Assembly: GCA_001899085.1 (NCBI GenBank)
Contig: MKVB01000006.1
Coordinates: 208,611-272,610 of the forward strand
DNA from: Devosia sp. 66-14
GTDB lineage: Bacteria; Pseudomonadota; Alphaproteobacteria; Rhizobiales; Devosiaceae
Direction: 5' to 3'
DNA: 64,000 bases
Made by a program: the position numbers and the translations under genes. Positions 8,007 through 15,804 of the stretch are shown here, piece after piece (position 1 is the stretch's first letter; each line of letters begins with the position of its first letter). The notes below the pieces were generated by a model. The model saw only the letters and a program-made list of their open reading frames with translations, did not search any database and was not told the origin of the DNA.

Positions 8007-8795
8007 ATGGACAAGGCAAGTTCCGAGCACGGCCTGACCCGTCTGCGCTCGACCCTGAGGCTGCTCTATCATGGCAGTTCGAGCACGGCGCTGCGCTTCC
8101 AGTTCGCGGTGCTGCTGGTCGATCTGGCGATCATCGCCTTCTTCATCGCCACGCCGCTGCTGCGCGACCGACCGAGCTTCATCTGGATCGATGTGGCGGT
8201 GGCCGTGCTGCTGATCGCCGATCTCGTGGCGCGCGGCCTCGCCTCGACCGACCCGCTGCGCTGGCTCCGGCAACCGACGACGATCGTCGATGTGTTCATC
8301 CTCATCACCCTGCTGCTGCCGGCATGGCTGGCCAATTTCGGCTTCCTGCGCATCCTGCGGCTCTGGACGCTGTCGCAGAGCGGCGTGCTGTGGCGGCCGC
8401 TGAAGAAGTTCAAGCTGACGCAGTATCGCGAACAGGGCGAAGCCATCGTCAACATCGTGACGTTCCTGTTCCTGGTGTCAGGCTTCGTGCTGACGTTCTT
8501 CGCCAGCCCCGGCTCCGGCATCGAAGGCTATGTCGATGCGCTCTACTTCACCGTCACCTCGGTGACGACGACCGGATATGGCGACGTGACGCTGCCCGGC
8601 ACCGCCGGCAAGCTGACCTCGATTGCGGTGATGATCATCGGCATCACGCTGTTCGTGCGCCTCGCGCAATCGCTGTTCCGCCCGCACAAGGTGCTCTTTC
8701 CCTGCCCGCAATGCGGGCTGCAACGGCACGACCCCGATGCCGTCCACTGCAAAGCCTGCGGCCACCTGCTGAATATCCCCGACCCCGGGAACTAG
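8007..8795 (+). CDS. Potassium-channel-like protein with C-terminal zinc ribbon
   Basis: 262 residues. Membrane helices near 33-50, 58-76, 92-110, 147-166 and 202-222 frame a pore loop with the selectivity filter TTTGYGD at 187-193, the potassium-channel signature. The segment before the pore helix (FGFLRILRLW) has only a few positive charges, so voltage sensing is uncertain. The cytosolic tail carries CPQC (233-236) and CKAC (248-251), a four-cysteine zinc ribbon that is unusual on a channel. AGGAGA precedes the ATG. Its TAG stop overlaps the stop of the convergent glutaminase gene by three bases. Confidence 0.85.
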   Translation: MDKASSEHGLTRLRSTLRLLYHGSSSTALRFQFAVLLVDLAIIAFFIATPLLRDRPSFIWIDVAVAVLLIADLVARGLASTDPLRWLRQPTTIVDVFILITLLLPAWLANFGFLRILRLWTLSQSGVLWRPLKKFKLTQYREQGEAIVNIVTFLFLVSGFVLTFFASPGSGIEGYVDALYFTVTSVTTTGYGDVTLPGTAGKLTSIAVMIIGITLFVRLAQSLFRPHKVLFPCPQCGLQRHDPDAVHCKACGHLLNIPDPGN

Positions 8796-10627
8796 CGCGA
8801 CAGGGCGCGGATCTCGGCATTGGCGCGGCGCAGGCGCTCGGCGAGACTGGCGCCCACCGCCATCACCAGCGCGTTGTGTGCGGCCGGGGCGTTGGCCGCA
8901 AGGTCCTCGAGGCCATCGCGATCCAGCACCAGCGCGATACCGGCACTGACGGCGACGACGTCGGCGGTTCGGGGTGAGTGCCCGAACAGCGCCAGCTCGC
9001 CGAACACGGTGCCCGGCTCGACGGTGCTGACGCGGTGGCTCGGGGCGTTGCCGACCCGCACGGTGATATCGACATGCCCCTGGGTGAGGAAGAACAGCTC
9101 GTCGGCCCGGGCATTCTGGGCGATCAGCTTGGTGCCGGGCTCAAAGGACAGCGGGCGGAGCCGCTTCACCAAAGCGGCCAGCATGGCCTCGTCGAGACCG
9201 GCAAGCAGGTCGAACTCGGCGAGCGGCACGGTCGCGTCGGTCTGGCCGGTGCCGGCCTGTTCGAGGAGCCGGTCCTCGAAATATTCCAGCGCCTGGTCGA
9301 CATTGGGGAAGTGGATGTCCTGCTCGAAGCTATGCGGCAACTCGCCGGAAATGCTGACGACAGCGAAGCCCTTGCCGGCTTCCTGCAGGGTGCGGCGGGC
9401 GGTGTTGAGCAGGGTGACCGCGACACCATCGATGCGCAGCACGCGGGTCAGATCGAGGACGAAATAGTAGGCGCTGTCGAGGTCCTCGATGATCCGCCGC
9501 GTGACCCGTTCGGCCTCGATGAAGCCGAGTTCGGCCTGCAGCTCGTAGACGGCGATCAAGTGACCATAGCGATCGAGTTTCCGAGCCTGCTCGTGGCGGC
9601 GGACGCGCTTGGAGTGCACCTCGTCGGAGCGGTAGACACGGCGCAGCGGCACGAGGCCGCCGCCGCGATCCTCGAACAGATGCAGGCGGAAATTGGCCGA
9701 GATGTCCTCGCAGACCTTGACGCCGCGGGCACTGTTGCCGACTGCGTCGAGGCGGGGCGAGAAGGTGCCGATGCCGAGCTGGCCGGGGAGGACCGCGGCA
9801 ATGCCGCCCCCTACTCCACTCTTGGCCGGCAGGCCGACGCTGAACTGCCAGCCGCCGGCGTAGTCGTACATGCCGCAGGTGTTCATCACCGAGAGCACGG
9901 AGCGGACATTGTCGGTGCTGATGGCGCGTTGCCGCGTCACCGGATTGACACCGCCATTTGCGAGGGTGGCACCGATCATTGCCAGGTCGCGCGCACGGAC
10001 GAGCAGCGAACACTGGCGGAAGTAGAGGTCGAGATGCTCGTTGACGTCGCCCGAGATCATGCCGGCATTGAGCTCGAGGTAGGCGATGGCGCGGTTGCGG
10101 TTTCCGGTGACGGTCTCGGAGCGGTACACCGCCTCGTCGAGATCGAGGATGCGACCGGTGAAGCGCTGGAAGATATCGAGGATGCGCTGGTAGCGCTCGG
10201 CGTGGTCGGTGCCCTTGATCATGGCGCTGGCAGCGATGGCGCCGGCATTGACCATCGGATTGAACGGCCGGTTGTTGCGCTCGTCGAAGGTGATGGAGTT
10301 GAAGGCTTCGCCGGACGGCTCGACGCCGATATGGCGCAGCACCTCCTCGCGGCCGTGATCTTCCAATGCGAGAGCGTAGATCACTGCCTTGGAGACTGAC
10401 TGGATAGTGAAAAGCGCGTCGGTGTCGCCGACTTCGTAGACAAAACCGTCGGTAGTGGCGAAGGCCAGCGAGAACCGATCGGGATCGACTGCTGATAACT
10501 CGGGGATGTAGCTTGCCAACTCACCCGAAAGGTTGGGACGGTGCCGGGTGTAGAGGTCGTTGAGATATTGCCATACGGGCAATTCCTTGGGGGATATCCC
10601 GGTCGACCGCAGATCGACTTGTTGCAT
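8792..10627 (-). CDS. glsA: Glutaminase A with STAS and cyclic-nucleotide-binding domains
   Basis: 611 residues, about twice a simple glutaminase (about 310). The N-terminal 1-310 is a serine-dependent glutaminase of beta-lactamase-like fold: FTIQSVSK with S77 and K80, FNPMVNAGAIA, RNRAIAYLE and a C-terminal VCEDIS block. It hydrolyses L-glutamine to glutamate and ammonia. A STAS domain follows (about 345-455; YVLDLTRVLRIDGVAV-like strand and helix), then a cyclic-nucleotide-binding domain (about 480-600; VEPGTVFGELALFGHSPRTADV, the phosphate-binding cassette). The fusion suggests control by a nucleotide or partner protein; this is inference. Start ATG 10627; it is divergent from FecR paralog 3. 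Confidence 0.92.
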   Translation of the reverse strand: MQQVDLRSTGISPKELPVWQYLNDLYTRHRPNLSGELASYIPELSAVDPDRFSLAFATTDGFVYEVGDTDALFTIQSVSKAVIYALALEDHGREEVLRHIGVEPSGEAFNSITFDERNNRPFNPMVNAGAIAASAMIKGTDHAERYQRILDIFQRFTGRILDLDEAVYRSETVTGNRNRAIAYLELNAGMISGDVNEHLDLYFRQCSLLVRARDLAMIGATLANGGVNPVTRQRAISTDNVRSVLSVMNTCGMYDYAGGWQFSVGLPAKSGVGGGIAAVLPGQLGIGTFSPRLDAVGNSARGVKVCEDISANFRLHLFEDRGGGLVPLRRVYRSDEVHSKRVRRHEQARKLDRYGHLIAVYELQAELGFIEAERVTRRIIEDLDSAYYFVLDLTRVLRIDGVAVTLLNTARRTLQEAGKGFAVVSISGELPHSFEQDIHFPNVDQALEYFEDRLLEQAGTGQTDATVPLAEFDLLAGLDEAMLAALVKRLRPLSFEPGTKLIAQNARADELFFLTQGHVDITVRVGNAPSHRVSTVEPGTVFGELALFGHSPRTADVVAVSAGIALVLDRDGLEDLAANAPAAHNALVMAVGASLAERLRRANAEIRALSR

Positions 10628-10745
10628 ACAATTGACTCGCTGATGCCTAATGCGTAGTCAGATTAATCATTGTGCTATGCTTTGAGCAATAACGCTTCTG
10701 AATGACCCGAGCGGGGACGGCCAGAGTGGTGGGGAACAACACAAT

Positions 10746-11567
10746 ATGAGCACTTTCAAAGGTATGGCGGCCGCAGGGCTGTGGGTGGCATTGACGCTGA
10801 CGGCCCTGCCGGCAATGGCGGCGAGCGGCACGGCGCTGGGCGTCAATCCGCAGGCGGAGGCCGATACGTCGGGTCAGTCGCGGGTGTTGACCGTCGGCGC
10901 CGACATCTTCATCGGCGACAAGGTGAGCACCGGCGCCAAGGGCCAGGTGCAGATCAAGTTTTCCGACAAGACCGAGCTGGTGGTCGGCCCGAACTCTTCG
11001 CTGCTGATCGAGGATTACCTGCTGCGCGAGGATCAGTCGGCCGGCAAGCTGGCGATCAACGCGCTGTCGGGGACGTTTCGTTTCGCAACCGGCGGCGCGC
11101 CGAAGGATCGCTATGTCATCAAGACGCCGACCGGCACCATCGGCGTGCGGGGCACGGCGTTCGACTTCAACGTGGATGCGGAAGGCACCGAGGTGCTGCT
11201 GTTCCATGGCGCGGTCCGGCTGTGCAATCTCGCCGGCACCTGCGTCACGCTGGATGATACCTGCGAGATCGGCACCTACGACCTGACCCAGTCGACGATC
11301 CTCGGCGACCCCGCCGACCTGACCAAGGACCAGCGCGCCGCGCTGAAGGCGAACTTCAAGTATGCCGAGGTGCAGAGCCCGCTGCTGCGGCAGTTCTGGG
11401 TGGAGAACGCCCGGCAGTGCTTCAACAAGGGCTTCGTCAACGACACACCGCGGAGCCTGATGGACGGCGATGACGACACGCCGGCGGTCGAGCAGCCGTG
11501 TGGAGACAACGGGTGCTGCGGTGACAGTAACTGCTGCGGCGAAGACGACTCGGAGTGTGCGAACTAG
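10746..11567 (+). CDS. Secreted FecR-domain protein, paralog 3 (cysteine-rich tail)
   Basis: 273 residues. A signal peptide ends near ALPAMAAS; the FecR domain (about 45-158) matches paralog 2 closely ([55 protein letters not shown]). The shared four cysteines are followed by a tail with six cysteines in 20 residues (CGDNGCCGDSNCC...C), acidic and probably disulfide-bonded or metal-binding. GGGGAA lies upstream of the ATG, and an extended -10-like TGCTATGCT lies at 10672-10680. No FecI or FecA is nearby. Function unknown. Confidence 0.82.
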   Translation: MSTFKGMAAAGLWVALTLTALPAMAASGTALGVNPQAEADTSGQSRVLTVGADIFIGDKVSTGAKGQVQIKFSDKTELVVGPNSSLLIEDYLLREDQSAGKLAINALSGTFRFATGGAPKDRYVIKTPTGTIGVRGTAFDFNVDAEGTEVLLFHGAVRLCNLAGTCVTLDDTCEIGTYDLTQSTILGDPADLTKDQRAALKANFKYAEVQSPLLRQFWVENARQCFNKGFVNDTPRSLMDGDDDTPAVEQPCGDNGCCGDSNCCGEDDSECAN

Positions 11568-11582
11568 GGCCGGCGCGCCTCG

Positions 11583-11768
11583 CTACAGCTCGTCGAAGGG
11601 CACGCCGCCCCTCGACTTGCTGTCCCTGGGGCTCTCGACGATCTGCACGACGACGCGCTCGGCCGGCACGTTGAAGTTCTTCACCACCGCCTCGGTGATG
11701 TCCTTCATCAGCGCCTTCTTGGATTGCGCCGAGCGGCCCTCGACGATGTGAACGAGGATTTCGGGCAC
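11583..11768 (-). CDS. 4-oxalocrotonate tautomerase-type enzyme
   Basis: 61 residues, the standard 4-OT monomer length. GTG start gives MPEILVHIVEG, so proline 1, the catalytic base, is exposed after methionine removal. The helix SAQSKKALMKDITEAVVKNFNV and strand VVVQIVESPRD follow the 4-OT fold. Family members interconvert keto and enol forms of 2-hydroxymuconate-like acids as hexamers; the true substrate is unknown because no aromatic degradation genes are adjacent. It follows the next tautomerase with only one base between, so the two are one operon and may form a hetero-oligomer. Confidence 0.82.
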   Translation of the reverse strand: MPEILVHIVEGRSAQSKKALMKDITEAVVKNFNVPAERVVVQIVESPRDSKSRGGVPFDEL

Positions 11769-11769
11769 G

Positions 11770-12048
11770 TCAGGCCTTCAATGTCTTCGGCTTGGACTTG
11801 GCTTTGGGCTTGTCTTTGGCCTTGGCGACCTTGGGCGCCTTGGCGGCCTTGGCCTCCGCCTCTCGTATCTTGGCCACGGATGTGCCCATGTGGCCCCAGT
11901 TCTTGTTGTCGACCTCTTCGATGACGACAAAGGTATATTCGGGCTTCTTGTTCAGGATGCGCTGCAGCATCTCGGTCGTCTCTTTGTAGATCTGCAGCTT
12001 CTGCTCGTAAGTCGCGCCGTCGGTGATCTCGATACGAACGTAAGGCAT
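11770..12048 (-). CDS. Tautomerase with lysine/alanine/proline-rich C-terminal tail
   Basis: 92 residues from the ATG at 12048, chosen over the one 15 nt upstream because it puts proline directly after methionine (MPYVRIEITDGATYEQKLQIY), as catalysis requires. Residues 1-60 are a 4-OT-type domain (MLQRILNKKPEYTFVVIEEVDNKNWG). Residues 61-92 are built almost only from K, A, P with few others (AKAAKAPKVAKAKDKPKAK...), like histone-H1-type bacterial tails. Such a tail is not part of the family; it may bind nucleic acid or another polyanion. Paired with the downstream 61-residue tautomerase. Confidence 0.78.
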   Translation of the reverse strand: MPYVRIEITDGATYEQKLQIYKETTEMLQRILNKKPEYTFVVIEEVDNKNWGHMGTSVAKIREAEAKAAKAPKVAKAKDKPKAKSKPKTLKA

Positions 12049-12099
12049 GGTTTCCTCCCCCAAAGCCGGGGGGAGGATGCGGCAGCCGAGGTACGCTCG

Positions 12100-14118
12100 T
12101 CAACCGAGCGGATCGTAGCCCTTTTTCGGCTTCTTGCGCGGGGCGCTGGCAACGGCATCGGCCGGCGGATCGCGCTTCTCGCGGTTCTTGTATTTCGGCT
12201 TGCCCTTGTCCTTGGGATTCACCTTCGGCTTCTCGGTGGGCTTCCGATTGAACAGCACCGGCTCGCGGGCCGCCGGCGGTGCATCGAAGGCCACCGGCGG
12301 GGTGATCTCACGGGCCGGCTTGGTGGCGAGCTTGGCGCCCTTGTCGGAGCGCACCTTGTAGCGCGGGCCATCTTCGCGGTGGGGCTTGTCGTAGCGCGGC
12401 GCGTCGTCGTGCTTCTTGAAACGCGGGGCGCTGTCGCGGTTGTAACCCTTCTTGTTGGCGTTGGAGGGCGGGCCGGACGCCGCAATGGTGGTGTTGGCCT
12501 CGATCTGCCCGCCGACGCGACCGATGGCGGCGGCAAAGGCATCGGCCTTGTCGGCGGCGATCTCGAAGCGGGTCTCGGTGTCGAGGATCTTGATCGAGCC
12601 GACATCGCGCTTGGTGACATCGCCGGCCTTGCAGATCATCGGCAGGATCCACTTGGGATCGGCGCGGCGGTTGCGGCCGATCGACAGGGTGAACCAGCGA
12701 CCGTCCTGCATTGGCTCGGGTTTGCCACGTGGCGCGCCGTCCTCGTCGAGGAAGCGCTTGTCGCGACGCGGCGGCTTTTCGTTGAAAGCAGGGATCGCCT
12801 GCTCCGAGACTTCCTCGGGCGCCGGACGGGCGGCGAGCTCGCGCCGGATATAGGCCGCGGCCAGCTGCTCGGGGGTGAGGCGGGCCAGCAGCTCGGCGAC
12901 GAAACCGGCCTCGGCCTCGTCGGGGGCGCTCATCTCGGTGGCGCCGGCGAGGATCTGCTCGCGGTTGCGGGCGTCGATCTCGGCAATCGTCGGGGCGCCG
13001 CGGCTGGTGGCCTCGAGGTTGGCGGCGCGCAGCACGCGAGCCGCAGCGCTGCGGCGGTGCAGCGGCACGATCAGCGCACAGATGCCTTTGCGGCCGGCAC
13101 GGCCGGTGCGGCCGGAGCGATGCAGCAGCGTCTCGGGGTTGGAAGGCACGTCGGCATGGATGACGAGGTCGAGGTTGGGCAAGTCGATGCCCCGGGCCGC
13201 AACGTCGGTCGCGACGCAGACCCGGGCGCGACCGTCGCGCATCGCCTGCAGCGCGTTGGAGCGCTCGGCCTGGGTCAGTTCGCCCGACAGGGCCACTACC
13301 GGGAAGCCGCGGTTGGCGAGGCGGGCAGTGAGGTGTTTCACCGACTCGCGGGTGTGGCAGAAGACGATGGTGTTGGAGCTGTCGTGCAGCAGCAGCATGT
13401 TGATGACGGCGTGCTCGCGCTCGTCGTTACGCACCACAATCTGCTGGTACTCGATATCGGCGTGCTGCTCGCCGGCGCTGGTGGCGACAAGGCGCAGCGC
13501 GTCGCGCTGGAAGGTCTTGGCCAAGTCGGCGATGGCGCGCGGTACGGTCGCCGAGAACAACAGGGTCCGGCGGCTCTCGGGCGCGGCTTCGAGGATGAAC
13601 TCGAGGTCCTCCCGGAAGCCCAGATCGAGCATTTCGTCGGCCTCGTCGAGCACCACCGCCCGGACCTGGCTGAGGTCGAGCGCCCCCTTCGAGATATGGT
13701 CGCGCAGACGCCCCGGCGTGCCCACGACGATGTGCGCGCCACGTTCCAGCGCCCGCCGCTCGGTGCGGATATCCATGCCCCCTACCCCGGCGGCGATCTG
13801 GGCGCCGGTCTCGGCATAGAGCCATTGCAGCTCGCGCTGGACCTGCAGGGCCAGCTCACGGGTCGGGGCGATCAGCAGCGCCAGCGGCGTTGTCGCATGG
13901 GCGAACCGCTCTGCCTCGCCCAGCAGCGTCGGGGCGATCGCCATGCCGAAGGCCACCGTCTTGCCCGAACCGGTCTGTGCCGACACCAGCAGATCCCGCT
14001 CCGCGGCCTCCGGCGCGAGCACGCTCAGCTGCACCGGGGTCAGCGTGTCGTAACCGCGCGCAGCAAGGGCGACGGCGAGCTGCGGATGGATGGTCTCGGG
14101 GAGGTTCACGGGGTGCAT
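12100..14118 (-). CDS. DEAD-box RNA helicase with DbpA-type RNA-binding domain
   Basis: 672 residues from the ATG at 14118. An in-frame extension to 14241 is rejected because it reads through the intergenic palindromic repeat. Motifs in order: Q motif TLTPVQ, motif I AQTGSGKT, PTRELA, GTPGR, DEAD (VVLDEADEMLD), SAT, then helicase domain 2 with ARGID and HRSGRTGRAGRKG. A DbpA-type C-terminal domain follows (WFTLSIGRNRRADPKWILPMI...DVGSIKI), then a long basic tail of about 110 residues rich in K, R, P. It likely remodels ribosomal or structured mRNA in ATP-dependent fashion. Confidence 0.92.
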   Translation of the reverse strand: MHPVNLPETIHPQLAVALAARGYDTLTPVQLSVLAPEAAERDLLVSAQTGSGKTVAFGMAIAPTLLGEAERFAHATTPLALLIAPTRELALQVQRELQWLYAETGAQIAAGVGGMDIRTERRALERGAHIVVGTPGRLRDHISKGALDLSQVRAVVLDEADEMLDLGFREDLEFILEAAPESRRTLLFSATVPRAIADLAKTFQRDALRLVATSAGEQHADIEYQQIVVRNDEREHAVINMLLLHDSSNTIVFCHTRESVKHLTARLANRGFPVVALSGELTQAERSNALQAMRDGRARVCVATDVAARGIDLPNLDLVIHADVPSNPETLLHRSGRTGRAGRKGICALIVPLHRRSAAARVLRAANLEATSRGAPTIAEIDARNREQILAGATEMSAPDEAEAGFVAELLARLTPEQLAAAYIRRELAARPAPEEVSEQAIPAFNEKPPRRDKRFLDEDGAPRGKPEPMQDGRWFTLSIGRNRRADPKWILPMICKAGDVTKRDVGSIKILDTETRFEIAADKADAFAAAIGRVGGQIEANTTIAASGPPSNANKKGYNRDSAPRFKKHDDAPRYDKPHREDGPRYKVRSDKGAKLATKPAREITPPVAFDAPPAAREPVLFNRKPTEKPKVNPKDKGKPKYKNREKRDPPADAVASAPRKKPKKGYDPLG

Positions 14119-14160
14119 CTTTGCTGTTTGCTCGATGAGTACTACACCCACCGGGTCATT

Positions 14161-14232
14161 CCCGCGAAAGCGGGAACCTCTGTTCTCTGGCCTGCTGCGT
14201 GATCGCGAACGGGAGGTTCCCGCTTTCGCGGG
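14161..14232. repeat. Palindromic intergenic element, inverted pair
   Basis: A 20-bp arm at 14161-14180 (CCCGCGAAAGCGGGAACCTC) is repeated exactly in inverse orientation at 14213-14232, with a 32-bp spacer. Each arm itself contains a hairpin, CCCGC-GAAA-GCGGG. The same 20-mer recurs at 61747-61766 and partly at 60885-60902, so this is a dispersed REP-like element. It lies between the helicase and ndk genes. Confidence 0.85.
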
Positions 14233-14259
14233 GGGTAACATCGTGGTCGCGGCACTAGC

Positions 14260-14289
14260 AAAACAAAAGGGCCGCCCGGAGGCGGCCCT
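14260..14289 (-). terminator. Intrinsic terminator of ndk
   Basis: A 9-bp stem AGGGCCGCC / GGCGGCCCT with a 4-nt loop (14268-14289). Read on the minus strand it is followed by TTTTGTTTT, a good uridine run, 25 nt after the ndk stop. Confidence 0.85.
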
Positions 14290-14313
14290 CGGAAATCGCT
14301 ATCGGATCGGCGA

Positions 14314-14736
14314 TCAGCCGACGATCTCGTCGTCGCTGAAGAAGAACTTGATCTCTTCCTTGGCGGTCTCGGGAGCGTCCGAACCGTGCACCGAGTTCTC
14401 GCCGACGGAGACGGCATAGAGCTTGCGGATGGTGCCCTCGGCGGCGTTGGCCGGGTTGGTGGCGCCCATCACTTCGCGGTTCTTCAGGATGGCGTTCTCG
14501 CCTTCCAGCACCTGCACGACGACCGGGCCCGAGGTCATGGTCTCGACCAGTTCGCCAAAGAACGGACGTTCCTTATGCACGGCATAGAAGCCCTCGGCCT
14601 GGGCGCGCGACATCTTGATCTTCTTCAGCGCGACCGGACGCAGGCCGTTCTTTTCGAACACGGCAAGGATGTTGCCGATCAGGTTGCGGCGGACCGCGTC
14701 GGGCTTGATGATGGAGAAGGTGCGCTCAATGGCCAT
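14314..14736 (-). CDS. ndk: Nucleoside diphosphate kinase
   Basis: 140 residues, exactly the family length. It transfers the gamma phosphate from ATP to nucleoside diphosphates through a phosphohistidine. [15 protein letters not shown] opens the domain; the active-site histidine is in [10 protein letters not shown] near residue 117, with the binding lysine in the IIKPDA segment and the arginine in [14 protein letters not shown] at 14736; longer upstream frames are not homologous. It has its own promoter and terminator, so it is a single-gene unit. Confidence 0.97.
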   Translation of the reverse strand: MAIERTFSIIKPDAVRRNLIGNILAVFEKNGLRPVALKKIKMSRAQAEGFYAVHKERPFFGELVETMTSGPVVVQVLEGENAILKNREVMGATNPANAAEGTIRKLYAVSVGENSVHGSDAPETAKEEIKFFFSDDEIVG

Positions 14737-14774
14737 GTGTCTGGTCCTTGGAGTGGGTCTGAATTGGGTGCGGC

Positions 14775-14803
14775 CTTCTAACGGGTAGGCGTGACGGGCG
14801 CAA
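14775..14803 (-). promoter_or_regulatory. Sigma-70-type promoter of ndk
   Basis: On the minus strand, TTGCGC (14798-14803) and TAGAAG (14775-14780) are separated by exactly 17 nt, with the -10 ending 38 nt before the ndk ATG. Confidence 0.55.
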
Positions 14804-14844
14804 GACGGGCGTTTGTCGCCGGCAATGCAGCAAGCGGAGGGCCG

Positions 14845-15309
14845 ATGGCCTCTGAGTATGAGATCCGGGCGGCAGTCGCCGCCGATCAGCCGGCGTTGCT
14901 CGCCCTCGTCTGGAAGACGGTGATGGCGAGCGAGCGCGACCGCAAGGCGTTGCTCGCCCATCCGGAATTCGTGCAGGTGCCGGTCGAGCAGCTGACGTCG
15001 GCCAATGCCTGTGTCGCCGACGACGGGAGGACTCTCGCCGGTTTCGCCGTGGTGCTGCGGCGGCCGGATGGTGAGGCGGAACTCGACGGCCTGTTCGTCG
15101 ACCCGGCAGTGCAGCGCCTCGGCATCGGGCGCCGGCTGGTCGAAAAAGCCACTCAACTGGCACGCGCCATGGGCGCCACCGAGCTGCACGTCATTGCCAA
15201 TGACGGTGCCCTCGCCTTCTACCAGGCGGTCGGCTTCGTCCAGACCGGCGTAGGGGAGACGCAGTTCGGTACAGCGCCGGTCATGCGCCTGACGCTGGAA
15301 GACGGTTAG
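14845..15309 (+). CDS. GNAT-family N-acetyltransferase
   Basis: 154 residues from the ATG at 14845, preceded by AGCGGAGG. The GNAT fold is visible: [19 protein letters not shown] start, strand FAVVLRR, then [23 protein letters not shown], the acetyl-CoA pyrophosphate loop (Q-x-x-G-x-G/R), and [18 protein letters not shown]. Members acetylate amines on small molecules or protein termini; the acceptor is unknown. The stop overlaps the stop of the convergent gene by three bases. Confidence 0.88.
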   Translation: MASEYEIRAAVAADQPALLALVWKTVMASERDRKALLAHPEFVQVPVEQLTSANACVADDGRTLAGFAVVLRRPDGEAELDGLFVDPAVQRLGIGRRLVEKATQLARAMGATELHVIANDGALAFYQAVGFVQTGVGETQFGTAPVMRLTLEDG

Positions 15310-15707
15310 TCCTTCGGCGCCGGCGGTACGCAATCCGGCGTGGCCGGGGCAATGTCGACCTTGCCTTCGGCCTGTACCTCGCCGCCAGGGCTGACCAGCT
15401 GCACATCGAGCGCCGAGACCTCGGCCACCGCGTTGATCGCACCGGTATGGGTCACCTTCACCGCCTGCATGGTGCAGACGTCGGCGGTGGAAACGATCGG
15501 AATGGTGACTGTCGCAGTGCCGGATTCGACCAGGTCGACGCTGCCATTGCCGGTCTGCTCGCAGGCACCGCCTTCGTAGCTGAACGTCAGCGACACCATC
15601 TCGGAGTTGAGACGGCAAGCGGCCAGATCGTTCAGCGGAGCCAGTTCCTGGGCGAGGGCCGCGCCGGAGACGAGGCAGAGGGCGAGGGTGGCGGGGATGA
15701 GGCGCAT
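15306..15707 (-). CDS. Predicted periplasmic protein, unknown function
   Basis: 133 residues from the ATG at 15707. A clear signal peptide ([20 protein letters not shown]) with AxA cleavage is followed by a mainly beta domain with four cysteines (ACRLN, GGACEQ, ADVCTM, PDCVPP), likely two disulfides. Annotated relatives are simply periplasmic or secreted proteins; I do not recognise a domain. It is divergent from the ABC-F gene and convergent with the acetyltransferase. Confidence 0.65.
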   Translation of the reverse strand: MRLIPATLALCLVSGAALAQELAPLNDLAACRLNSEMVSLTFSYEGGACEQTGNGSVDLVESGTATVTIPIVSTADVCTMQAVKVTHTGAINAVAEVSALDVQLVSPGGEVQAEGKVDIAPATPDCVPPAPKD

Positions 15708-15804
15708 TGGACTTCTCCGGGTTCTCAGTCTATTGGGTCGGCTTCGATTTGACCCTATCTCACACCTAACGCATTCCGCGCGCCGCGGATGCATCGGCCG
15801 CGCC

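Noticed and set aside
11890-14202. 770-residue plus-strand open frame opposite the DEAD-box helicase
   Set aside because: Antisense shadow of a gene with intact helicase motifs; no recognisable domain.
14119-14241. N-terminal extension of the helicase to 14241
   Set aside because: The extra residues read straight through the palindromic repeat element and have no homology to helicases.
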